DNA from: an uncultured Bacteroidales bacterium
Lineage (GTDB): Bacteria > Bacteroidota > Bacteroidia > Bacteroidales > UBA932
Direction: 5' to 3'
Assembly (NCBI GenBank): GCA_905235085.1
Contig: CAJOKD010000003.1
Span: 1 to 64,000 of the forward strand
DNA length: 64,000 bases
The notes under the pieces were generated by a model that worked only from the letters and a program-made list of their open reading frames with translations, searched no databases and had not been told where the DNA came from. How positions within the stretch are numbered: position 1 is the first letter of the stretch; each line of letters begins with the position of its first letter. Below are positions 1 through 6,694 of the stretch, in pieces. A program made the translations under genes and the position numbers.

Positions 1-187
1 ATATTCCCGAGCCGCTGGCTGAGGCGGTCCAAGGGTTGTTGGCCTTGACCAGGACGGTCTGGGCACCTCCTTCGGCGGAGAATGCGAGGTTCTCCGGGGT
101 GATGGTAAGGACCGGGTCCGGAGTGGTGTTGCATCCGAAAAGCAGGGATGCCAATGCACAAAGCAGGATGGGGAAGAGGCGTTTCAT
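1..187 (-). CDS. BACON-domain lipoprotein, N-terminal part (runs off window)
   Basis: Only the first 62 residues are visible; the rest lies beyond the left edge. The ATG at 187 opens a lipoprotein signal peptide with a lipobox L-F-G-C ending at Cys19, so the mature protein should be lipid-anchored in the envelope. Residues from about 28 (TITPENLAFSAEGG, then NNPWTAS) match the opening strands of a BACON domain, the Bacteroidota Ig-like fold common in surface glycan-binding or glycan-degrading proteins. What follows the BACON domain is unknown, so the protein could be an enzyme, a binding protein or a plain surface protein. It is transcribed away from the metallophosphoesterase end, with a 147-bp gap in which I see no convincing gene. 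Confidence 0.75.
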   Translation of the reverse strand, partial: MKRLFPILLCALASLLFGCNTTPDPVLTITPENLAFSAEGGAQTVLVKANNPWTASASGSGI

Positions 188-334
188 AAGCAAGTCGATT
201 TAATCGAATATTTCTTGAAAAGTAGCTATTATTATCCGGAAAAGCAAATTCATTTGAATTTCGGACTATAAATACTTTACTTTGAGTATTATGAGAAATA
301 CGTTTACGTCAGCGCAGAAGGACCACCGCCTATA

Positions 335-1393
335 TCAGTCAGTATTGCAGATATGCAAGACTAGATATTCGGATCTGGTTCCGATCCGGATCTTCGGCCC
401 CCAGATGCCCAGGCCGGAACTTACGTAGTATCTGGTGTTTCCACGGGTGTGATGCCCCCACGATTTCTCATACATAGCATCCGTGACCCAGGAAAAAGGC
501 CAGACCTGCCCTCTGTGGGTATGACCGCTAAACTGGAAATCGATCCCCGAGTCTTCCGCTTCCTCCAAGTGGAACGGCTGATGATCCAGCAGGATCGTGA
601 ACCTCCCGTGCGGAACTGCCATATCCTTTAGAGCTGCCCTTGAGCGATTGCTCCTGTCGTCGCGGCCTATGATGGAAATATCCCCGAACTGGACCACCGT
701 GTCCTTCAGCAGGGTGATGCCTGCATCTCGTAAGAACTCTTCAGCATCTTTTTCACGGCCTATATACTCGTGGTTGCCCAGGACGGTGAAGACAGGGGCT
801 TCAATCCGTTCCAACTCTTCAGCGTATTTTCCCTCTGTCAAGGGTTTCAGCTGGATGTCTACTATATCTCCGCCGAACAGCACCAGATCCGGTTTTTCGG
901 CATTTATGAGGTCTATCCACCTGGCCAGTTCAGGTTTGCGGTTGCCATAACCCAGGTGAAGGTCACTAGCGAGGACTACCGTAAGGGGTCTGGCCAGAGG
1001 CTTTTCGGTCTTGATGGTCAGTTCCTCCCTGTATTTATGCTTGTAATGTATTCCTCCTGCGACAAGCACTATGGCCGTCACCCCCAGCAGTGCGGCCAGG
1101 GTATACCCGTTGGCTGACATCCATCCTTTCGGAATAAGCCTCAAAAAAACGCCGATGTCGGCCACGATAAATGCGATCAGGAGGTAAAGATAAGCTATCA
1201 TCCAGGTGTGGCCGATATCGTGGAGCGTCCCGGACTTCATCCCGGCAAATGCGGTCGCCATCCAGAGCAGGAACAATCCCGCGACGATCAGGGATATTCC
1301 TTTGCCGCCGGGAGCCAGCCTGTACAGATGCCAGGTTACATAAGTGACCGTTGCGAGGAATACGACAGGGATTATGAGGAAGTAGGCTTTCAT
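335..1393 (-). CDS. Membrane-anchored metallophosphoesterase
   Basis: A 352-residue protein with four hydrophobic segments in the first ~125 residues, then a calcineurin-like phosphoesterase domain. The metal-site motifs appear in order: SDLH, GGDIVD, GNHE, a DHQP histidine, and GHTHRGQ. This matches the YkuE/YaeI-like family, whose members hydrolyse phosphoester or pyrophosphate bonds, some on lipids; the substrate here is unknown. I chose the ATG at 1393 because it starts the first membrane helix and overlaps the stop of the upstream proC remnant as ATGA, suggesting translational coupling. An upstream in-frame extension would lie wholly within proC sequence. The active site is cytoplasmic or periplasmic depending on topology, which I cannot settle. 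Confidence 0.85.
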   Translation of the reverse strand: MKAYFLIIPVVFLATVTYVTWHLYRLAPGGKGISLIVAGLFLLWMATAFAGMKSGTLHDIGHTWMIAYLYLLIAFIVADIGVFLRLIPKGWMSANGYTLAALLGVTAIVLVAGGIHYKHKYREELTIKTEKPLARPLTVVLASDLHLGYGNRKPELARWIDLINAEKPDLVLFGGDIVDIQLKPLTEGKYAEELERIEAPVFTVLGNHEYIGREKDAEEFLRDAGITLLKDTVVQFGDISIIGRDDRSNRSRAALKDMAVPHGRFTILLDHQPFHLEEAEDSGIDFQFSGHTHRGQVWPFSWVTDAMYEKSWGHHTRGNTRYYVSSGLGIWGPKIRIGTRSEYLVLHICNTD

Positions 1394-1752
1394 TTCTTGG
1401 TCAGTCCGGCTATGACTGCTGCCGTGAAACCGGTCCCCGACAGCCACTCTGCCATCTGGGATGAAGGAATACCTGCAGCCATCGACAGCAGGACCTTCCC
1501 TGAGAGGCAATGCTTGATTTCTTCCAGGACAGACTGGACAAGCCAAGGCTTTACACCAAGTATGACCGTGTCGGCATCCTTTGCTGCAGATACATTGTCC
1601 TTAGCTGTATTGATTCCCAGGTCGGAATATTTCTGGAGCGTGGATGAGTGTGCTGTCGTGACTGTCAGTGAGATTTCCTTTGCGGAGCGGTTCAATCCAA
1701 GCGCGACGGCGCCTCCCATATTCCCGGCTCCAATTATGGCAACTTTCTGCAT
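1390..1752 (-). pseudogene. proC: Pyrroline-5-carboxylate reductase with internal deletion
   Basis: The 120-codon frame begins like ProC, the NADPH-dependent last enzyme of proline synthesis. A Rossmann motif GAGNMGGA lies near residues 8-15, a VKPW segment near 67, and SMAAGI near 90. Family members are about 265 residues. Here, after AEWLSG, the frame jumps to GFTAAVIAGLTKK, which resembles the extreme C-terminus of Bacteroidales ProC (GFTSAVI-type ends). About 145 codons are therefore missing in frame, including the helical dimerisation domain that completes the active site. The normal stop and its ATGA overlap with the phosphoesterase are kept. The product is almost certainly inactive as a reductase. 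An assembly error is the main alternative. Confidence 0.8.
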
Positions 1753-1846
1753 TTGATTGATTTATGAGTATTGACGAATACAAATATAGCCATTTTTGGC
1801 ATTATAGGACCAGACTTTGATTTTTTGCACTAGGGATCTTTTTCTC

Positions 1847-1921
1847 GTCATTCCCGACCTGCTCGTCATTCCCGGCTCCGACCGGGAATCTCCAGTCATC
1901 CCCGGCTTGACCGGGGATCCC
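1847..1921. repeat. REP-like palindromic repeat cluster
   Basis: Two short palindromes lie side by side. ATTCCCGG at 1868-1875 pairs with CCGGGAAT at 1882-1889, and ATCCCCGG at 1898-1905 pairs with CCGGGGAT at 1911-1918. A degenerate third GTCATTCCCGA half precedes them. The same GTCATTCCCGG...CCGGGAATC design occurs at 16141-16216. These look like intergenic REP-type repeats that fold as hairpins in RNA or single-stranded DNA. Confidence 0.7.
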
Positions 1922-1939
1922 TTCGTCGGCCCCTGCAGT

Positions 1940-1973
1940 GTTGCGTACAAAAACCCCCGAAAACGTACGCAAC
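1940..1973. other. 9-bp inverted repeat in the 1753-2229 gene-free stretch
   Basis: GTTGCGTAC at 1940-1948 is exactly inverted as GTACGCAAC at 1965-1973 around a 16-nt C/A-rich loop. It lies in the 477-bp gap between the proC remnant and the membrane-protein gene at 2230. The rest of the gap holds the REP-like cluster, an anonymous stretch (about 1974-2090) with no recognisable gene, and an A/T-rich promoter region. The stem could be an operator, a terminator lacking a T-tract, or part of a larger dispersed repeat. Confidence 0.4.
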
Positions 1974-2123
1974 TGCGCACCAGGGTTCATGCCAATGATC
2001 TTGTTGATTCTCATTGACTTGCACATCACCTGTATCAGCGGCATTCTGTCCGGCCTGCAATCGCGGACAACAAATATTCAAGTCCATATTCCTTCCCCCC
2101 AAAAAAATAAATTGAAAAAAAAA

Positions 2124-2155
2124 TTTGGTTTATAAAATAAACTACTTTATATTTG
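2124..2155 (+). promoter_or_regulatory. Bacteroidota-type promoter
   Basis: A -33 TTTG at 2124-2127 is followed after 20 nt by a -7 TATATTTG at 2148-2155, matching the Bacteroidota TTTG/TAnnTTTG consensus. It lies in an A/T-rich stretch and would give a leader of about 65-70 nt for the gene at 2230. Confidence 0.7.
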
Positions 2156-2229
2156 CATCGGGGTTTAACGCTGAACCGGTGCGCAACGGGACGGAGGAGA
2201 ACCATATGGACCTTTAAAAAAGAAATGAA

Positions 2230-2847
2230 ATGGAAAACAACTTCTCAGCAGAAAACAGCCTCCGCCTCATTGCGGAGACAATCGAGCGCAGTCGTCGTAC
2301 GATTGCCAAGAACTCCGGTAAGCCGCTCATCCTCTGGGGTGTGCTGGTGGCACTCACAGCTATTGTCATTTGGGCTCTATGGAGCAAGACCGGCAGCGCG
2401 GCCTGGAATTTCCTTTGGTTTGCAATGACAGCCATCGGGGCAATATGTATGCGCTTTATGACACGCAACAGCGAAAAAGTCCCGGACACTGAAGTCAGCC
2501 GTATGCTCGGCAAGATATGGATGTGGTTCGGAATATTCTCAACAGGTTTCTTCGCTCTCGTATGGGCAGCCTGGGGCATCCGCTCAGCCATCGGTATCGA
2601 AGGACCTCTGAGAGTGGACTTGACGCTGATCATCGTCCTTCTTATGGGCCTCTGCGGCACTCTTTCAGGTGCAGCTCTCAAATTCAAACCTATTGCACTA
2701 TCATCGGTTGTAGCCACGGCCCTTTCGGTGCTCTTCCTTATGGTAATGCCCGAAGGCTCTGCCCTCCGCATCCTGGCTTTCGTGATTCTGGGGTTCTTCG
2801 CCTTGATCATCCCAGGTATGATCCTGCAGAAACAAACTAATGATTAA
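2230..2847 (+). CDS. Integral membrane protein of unknown function
   Basis: A 205-residue protein with a short polar N-terminus carrying an amphipathic stretch (ENSLRLIAETIERSRR), then about six hydrophobic segments beginning near residue 32 and ending near 200. I recognise no enzymatic motif. The next gene begins 3 bp downstream and encodes a winged-helix regulator. Small membrane proteins paired with such single-domain regulators are common in Bacteroidota, where they probably form stress- or lipid-responsive modules, but that role is inference. The ATG at 2230 is the first in frame after a good upstream promoter. Base and codon use resemble the neighbours. Confidence 0.75.
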   Translation: MENNFSAENSLRLIAETIERSRRTIAKNSGKPLILWGVLVALTAIVIWALWSKTGSAAWNFLWFAMTAIGAICMRFMTRNSEKVPDTEVSRMLGKIWMWFGIFSTGFFALVWAAWGIRSAIGIEGPLRVDLTLIIVLLMGLCGTLSGAALKFKPIALSSVVATALSVLFLMVMPEGSALRILAFVILGFFALIIPGMILQKQTND

Positions 2848-2850
2848 GCT

Positions 2851-3162
2851 ATGCCCGAGAACGGAAAACTGTTCAAGCCGCTTGATCCTCTGCTCCATTC
2901 GGAGCTGCGCCTCGCGGTGATGTCAATCCTCCTGGACGCTGGCAGCGCGGACTTCGTCTACCTGAAAGCGGAGACGGGAGCGACATCGGGCAACTTGAGC
3001 GTCCAGCTCGACAAGTTGCAGCAGGCGGAGTATATAGAAGTGACAAAGGGGTTCAAGGGCAAGATGCCGCAGACAGTCTGCAGCATTACTGACAAAGGTC
3101 GCGACGCTTTCGCAGCGTACGTGGAAGCTCTCAGAAGCTATATCCCTACGGGTAAAGACTAA
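2851..3162 (+). CDS. Winged-helix transcriptional regulator
   Basis: A 103-residue single-domain protein. Residues ~12-85 read as a winged helix of the MarR/ArsR-like group (PF13601 type): LDPLLHSELRLAVMSILL forms the first helices, then FVYLKAETGATSGNLSVQLDKLQQAEYIEV forms the helix-turn-helix and recognition helix, and the TVCSITDKGRDAF segment forms the wing and return helix. There is no effector domain and no cysteine pair for metal sensing. It starts 3 bp after the membrane-protein gene and is surely co-transcribed with it. Autoregulation of the two-gene operon is likely but not shown by any operator I can see. Confidence 0.85.
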   Translation: MPENGKLFKPLDPLLHSELRLAVMSILLDAGSADFVYLKAETGATSGNLSVQLDKLQQAEYIEVTKGFKGKMPQTVCSITDKGRDAFAAYVEALRSYIPTGKD

Positions 3163-3247
3163 TTATCCCGAGTGCCAGATCGGTACAGATAGATGCTCCG
3201 TGTCGAGCTATGCTCTTCACCTGCACCTACATCAAGGGAATAGGCTT

Positions 3248-3499
3248 TTATTCAATGATTTCCAGCGTGCCGTGGATCTCCAGCCTGGGGATTTCCACGG
3301 CAGCTGCGTTGTCCTTCCACCTGAAGCGCAGGCCACGCCCTTTTCGCGGGTGACCTGTCACCAGAGCTGGAGCGGATTACCGGTGAAACGCGGCATCGAG
3401 TTGCCCATCTTGCTCGGGAATGAAGCCCATCCGGGATGCCCTTTGCTGGCCACAGGCTGTGAGCAAGAGAAGGGGAATGAGGAGCCGATATACTTTCAT
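3248..3499 (-). pseudogene. Decayed lipoprotein gene (both ends remain)
   Basis: The ATG at 3499 opens a clear lipoprotein signal (MKVYRLLIPLLLLTAC, lipobox L-T-A-C), but the frame stops after 40 codons at 3377-3379. In another frame, about 3355-3248 encodes an uninterrupted segment (HPRKGRGLRFRWKDNAAAVEIP, then RLEIHGTLEIIE and stop) that reads like a protein's natural C-terminus. The simplest explanation is a lipoprotein gene that lost its middle through a frame-breaking deletion. The original family cannot be named. A -7 box at 3505-3512 in the correct orientation still precedes it. The intact gene next door is a trehalase-like hydrolase, so a carbohydrate-related role is possible. Confidence 0.6.
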
Positions 3500-3504
3500 A
3501 GATG

Positions 3505-3560
3505 CAAAGATAGCATAATTTGTATATGCTAGGAATACCGTATCTCTTTTACTATATTTG
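3505..3560. promoter_or_regulatory. Divergent -7 boxes very close to both start codons
   Basis: TATATTTG at 3553-3560 points right and ends 4 nt before the trehalase-like ATG at 3565. TATCTTTG on the minus strand (3512-3505) points left and lies 5 nt before the decayed lipoprotein ATG at 3499. With the usual TSS a few bases after the -7 box, both transcripts would have almost no leader. I see no matching -33 TTTG at standard spacing. Confidence 0.5.
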
Positions 3561-3564
3561 TGTT

Positions 3565-4848
3565 ATGAGGAAAATCATCTTGCTTGTACCGGTCGTTCTG
3601 ACGTGCATTGCGTCTTATGCCGGAGAAAAGGAAACACGCGAATTTATCCGCGAGTCTTGGGGAAAGAGTATCCGTTACCTGCCAGAGGATGCCGGCAGCC
3701 ATATCGGGATGCCGCTTCCATATACGGTTCCGAGCGTCAGCGGTGGCTTTCAGGAACTGTACTACTGGGACCTGTTCTTCACCAATGAAGGACTCATCAT
3801 CGACGGGATGCTGGAACAGGCGCGTAACAATACCGAGAACCTGGCCTGGATGGTGGAGAAGTTCGGGAAGATCCTGAACGGGAGCAACACCTTCTACCTA
3901 AACCGGTCCGAACCGCCCGTCTTCTCGATGATGGTACGTCAGATCTATGAAGCGACAGGAGACCTGGACTGGTTGCGGGGGATCCTTCCTGCCCTGGAGA
4001 AAGAATATGCTTTCTGGATGAAGGAGCGTATGACGCCCTGCGGACTCAACCACGATAGCAATAACGCCACGGAAGCAGAAAAATGGGACTTCCTGCGCCT
4101 GGTCAAGAGGCGTTTCGGGGAGGGATTCACACTGGAAGGCTATACCCGTGAGGATTCTCTGCGGGTCGCCTCGCACTATATTTCCGAAGCGGAGTGCTGG
4201 GACTTCACGCCCCGTTTCAAGGGTGAATGCGAAAACTACTGTCCGGTGGATCTGAACGCCCTGCTGTACATCTATGAGAAGAACTTTTCTCACTTCGCCA
4301 AGCTCCTGGGTGACCGGAAGGGCATACGCCGTTGGAACAAGGCTGCCCGGCATCGCAAGGCCCTGATGCGCAAATATTTCCGGGACTCTAAGGATGGGAT
4401 TTGGTATGATTATAATTATGTGACAGGGGAGCGGTCGGACGTAGTGTCCGCGGCGCAGTTCTTCCTGCTCCTGGGCAAGGCAGTTTCACGCCGGCAGGCG
4501 CGCGGCATCGTGAAATCCCTGGAGGTGCTGGAGTTCCCGCACGGAATCGCCGCCTGCGAGAAGGGGGACTATCCTTACGTATACCAATGGTCTTATCCCA
4601 ACGGGTGGGCGCCTCTGCAGTACGTGACCGTGCGTGGACTGGACAACTACGGGTATAAGGAAGACGCCCGCCGTATCGCACGTAATTACGTGGACTTGCT
4701 GACGGAGAGTTTCGACAGTACCGGCACCCTTTGGGAGAAATACAACGTGGACGAGGGCAGCCTAAATGTAGGCGATGAATATAAGATGCCTTCTATGCTG
4801 GGCTGGACTGCCGGCAGCTATGTCTGGCTGACGGAATACCTGCGATAG
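3565..4848 (+). CDS. GH37 trehalase-like glycoside hydrolase, exported
   Basis: A 427-residue protein with an N-terminal signal peptide (cleavage probably after SYA, residue ~19) and an (alpha/alpha)6-barrel of the GH37 family. Trehalase signature 1 appears as SGGFQELYYWD at 59-69, and signature 2 as QWSYPNGWAP at 341-350, where the usual Asp of QWD is Ser. The presumed catalytic acid is Asp213 (AECWD) and the base Glu391 (WEKYNVDEG). Both are present, so hydrolysis is likely, probably of trehalose or a related alpha-glucoside in the periplasm. The family is often longer (about 500-550 residues). I chose the ATG at 3565 because the longer frame would begin before the promoter. Confidence 0.85.
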   Translation: MRKIILLVPVVLTCIASYAGEKETREFIRESWGKSIRYLPEDAGSHIGMPLPYTVPSVSGGFQELYYWDLFFTNEGLIIDGMLEQARNNTENLAWMVEKFGKILNGSNTFYLNRSEPPVFSMMVRQIYEATGDLDWLRGILPALEKEYAFWMKERMTPCGLNHDSNNATEAEKWDFLRLVKRRFGEGFTLEGYTREDSLRVASHYISEAECWDFTPRFKGECENYCPVDLNALLYIYEKNFSHFAKLLGDRKGIRRWNKAARHRKALMRKYFRDSKDGIWYDYNYVTGERSDVVSAAQFFLLLGKAVSRRQARGIVKSLEVLEFPHGIAACEKGDYPYVYQWSYPNGWAPLQYVTVRGLDNYGYKEDARRIARNYVDLLTESFDSTGTLWEKYNVDEGSLNVGDEYKMPSMLGWTAGSYVWLTEYLR

Positions 4849-4872
4849 GCTTTGATGCCTCTTGCGAGTACA

Positions 4873-5073
4873 TCATTCCCCATCAGTGGTCCCATCCCGG
4901 AGCAGGCTGTCCAGGTGCCGCGCGTAGGATAGGTGTGCGTCGATTGAATCCTTGGCGGGGAAGAGCTTCATAAACTCCGTGTAATCCGGTTCTCGCGGCG
5001 GAGATAGTCGGCGCCGTAGTTGAGCCAGGATTTCAAGGAATTGGGCAGCAGGAGCTGCTGCCTTACGTATGTG
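4873..5073 (-). pseudogene. Coding remnant, frameshifted, family unknown
   Basis: After the Na/Pi remnant, one frame reads on as WVLTQRRLSRTLIGKLLRD and then QQLLLPNSLKSWLNYGADYL. A second frame continues with DYTEFMKLFPAKDSID and AHLSYARHLDSLLRDG up to a TGA at 4873-4875. Both look like real protein (hydrophobic/charged rhythm, few rare residues), but no single frame spans them. I take this as the 3' end of another gene, broken by at least one frameshift and joined to the transporter remnant by deletion. I do not recognise the family. Confidence 0.45.
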
Positions 5074-5550
5074 TCACGTAGCAGTTTGCCGATCAGCGTC
5101 CTGCTGAGACGCCTCTGGGTCAAGACCCACGATGCCACAGACCATCCTTACAAAGGGAAAGAAAACGATGAGCATCCAGATGACACCGAATGCGTTGAAC
5201 ACCAGGTGGGCCATTGCCGTCCGCCGAGCCTGTGTGTTCGCGTTCAATGCTGCCAGATTCGCCGTCAGAGTGGTTCCGATATTGGCACCCATAATAACCG
5301 ATATGGCCTGTGTCAAAGTAAGCAGCGCTGCATTCACGAAGGATACCGTCATCACGGTGGTTGCAGACGATGACTGAACGGCGACCGTAATCAAGGCACC
5401 GGTGGCAACACCGGAGAAGCGGTTACCCGTCATCGCCCCAAATAAATGACGAAACTGGGGACCGGCCATCTTCTGCAAGCCCTCGCTGGTCATTTTCATT
5501 CCGAATATCAGGATGGCGATGGCGCCAAGGAGTTTCAATACAATCAGCAT
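5074..5550 (-). pseudogene. Na+/phosphate cotransporter collapsed between its two repeats
   Basis: The 158-codon frame begins as a NptA-type Na/Pi cotransporter: GLQKMAG, then the first-repeat QSSSATTV motif, then SVIMGANIGTT near residue 90. In intact family members (about 560 residues) the second repeat carries a similar GENIGTT motif followed by TANLAAL and ARRTAMAHLVFN-like sequence. Here GANIGTT runs directly into TANLAALNANTQARRTAMAHLVFN. So the DNA between the two GxNIGTT motifs has been deleted, removing the second QSSSA half. The C-terminal PhoU-like domain is also missing, and the frame ends in unrelated residues. Function as a transporter is very unlikely. Confidence 0.75.
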
Positions 5551-5568
5551 ATCAAAATATCTTCAATG

Positions 5569-5576
5569 CAAAGATA
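5569..5576 (-). promoter_or_regulatory. -7 box of the Na/Pi transporter remnant
   Basis: CAAAGATA on the plus strand reads TATCTTTG on the minus strand, a full TAnnTTTG match, 19 nt before the ATG at 5550. The promoter has outlived the gene. No clear -33 TTTG is visible. Confidence 0.5.
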
Positions 5577-5728
5577 CGCACGTAAGCTGAATCTCTCAAG
5601 GCATAGGAGCGATTGTAACAGAATATTAACCTCGCCAACCGCCGGTGTGGTCACAGTATGAAACGAGACTCGAGCCCGAGGCTGCGCCTCGGACAATCTC
5701 TCGCGGGCCGTCTTATAACGATATGCAA

Positions 5729-6394
5729 TCAGAATCCGAATCCGGCGACTATCATATAGTTGCTGAAACCGGTGGGTTTGGTGATATTGTGTTCAGGATG
5801 GGGGACGCGCATATTGTTCAGTCCGATATTCCCTTCGAGTCCCAGCTTGAAGTGTTTCCCGAATTCGAACATCACGCTTGGACGGAGCCATATTCCGAAC
5901 GGCTTGAACTTCTGGTCCTGATTCCTTGGGTCGGACGGATTGGCATCTATATAGTATGTGTCCTTGTCTCTTGAGTAGGATAGCCCCGGTCCCAGGCCGA
6001 CAACCACCTTCGGGCCGTCTCCCTTGATACGATACCTGGCATCACAGTACACGTCCACGCAGGGATAAATGTCAGCGTCAGCTCCTTCCGGTGCGTATAG
6101 CGATCCGTCGTGCCAGCGGTAGCTGCAGATGTCAGCTATCATTATCGTTGTCCCGAAGCCCGGCATCACCGACCAGGTTTCGTCCAGCCTGATGTCAAGT
6201 CCGTACGAGGCTCTCAATACAAGTCCCGGATTCTTGCCAGAGGCATCGAATCCCTTTTCCAGGAACATTCCTCCTCCTGCCTGGAATATATTCTCGAACC
6301 GCTTCCAGTTCCTCTGTCCTTTCTCCTGCGCCTGGATTCCTCCTATGAGGACCATCGCCGCTACCGCCATCGTCAAGCACTGTTTCATATCCAA
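5729..6394 (-). CDS. Outer-membrane beta-barrel (porin-like) protein
   Basis: A 221-residue protein with a signal peptide (MKQCLTMAVAAMVLIGGIQAQ, cleaved near residue 23) and about eight alternating amphipathic strands (for example VLRASYGLDIRL, VVVGLGPGLSYS, FGIWLRPSVMFEF, FKLGLEGNIGLN). It ends in the aromatic-rich VAGFGF typical of BAM-inserted barrels. The architecture fits the OmpA/OmpX-size outer-membrane beta-barrel family; the ligand or role is unknown. Two ATGs two codons apart (6394, 6388) are possible; the second gives the more usual MK start. It stands alone, with broken genes on one side and the transposase element on the other. Confidence 0.75.
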   Translation of the reverse strand: MDMKQCLTMAVAAMVLIGGIQAQEKGQRNWKRFENIFQAGGGMFLEKGFDASGKNPGLVLRASYGLDIRLDETWSVMPGFGTTIMIADICSYRWHDGSLYAPEGADADIYPCVDVYCDARYRIKGDGPKVVVGLGPGLSYSRDKDTYYIDANPSDPRNQDQKFKPFGIWLRPSVMFEFGKHFKLGLEGNIGLNNMRVPHPEHNITKPTGFSNYMIVAGFGF

Positions 6395-6486
6395 ATAGAA
6401 ATAATCAATCCAAATATACTAAATATCCCGTGGACTGAATCCTTGCTTGTTGGATTGCTAATTCGTGCGTTTATTCCCACCCGTTT

Positions 6487-6589
6487 ATTCCCACGTGCGG
6501 GTAGTGGTCCAAAAAATGGCAGACTGCCTGCAAATACGGCCAATTTTGAGGGTAGCGGTCCAATCCGTGGGACGTTACCCGCAGCAGGA
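6487..6589. repeat. 103-bp element end, left copy
   Basis: This block matches 7602-7704 at 101 of 103 positions in direct orientation, flanking the Y1 transposase gene. Inside it, GGGTAGYGGTCCAA occurs twice, and GGCAG-A-CTGCC forms a small hairpin. CCCACG near the start is inverted as CGTGGG near the end, and GCGGGTA is inverted as TACCCGC. These two pairs cross rather than nest, a pseudoknot-like arrangement. A 13-bp tandem CGTTTATTCCCAC lies at 6468-6480 and 6482-6494. Little else is visible in the 300-bp gap before the transposase. Confidence 0.85.
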
Positions 6590-6694
6590 ACATAAAGATT
6601 GAAAGTTTTCTACCAGATTTATTGAAATTCACCCCAAGGATACAGCATATTCGATAGATTTGTCGAGCCGGAGGAAAACTACCGCGACATAACT

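Noticed and set aside
290..433. A short plus-strand frame starting MRNTFTSAQKDH downstream of a TACTTTG box
   Set aside because: It lies mostly antisense to the conserved end of the metallophosphoesterase, and the -7 box is one base short of the consensus.
1802..2044. An 80-codon minus-strand frame through the REP-like cluster
   Set aside because: Most of it is translated palindromic repeat. I could not find features of a real protein, so it is left as intergenic repeat material.
3200..3532. A 110-codon plus-strand frame between the winged-helix gene and the trehalase-like gene
   Set aside because: Its residues look random, and the minus strand of the same stretch contains clear remains of a lipoprotein gene.
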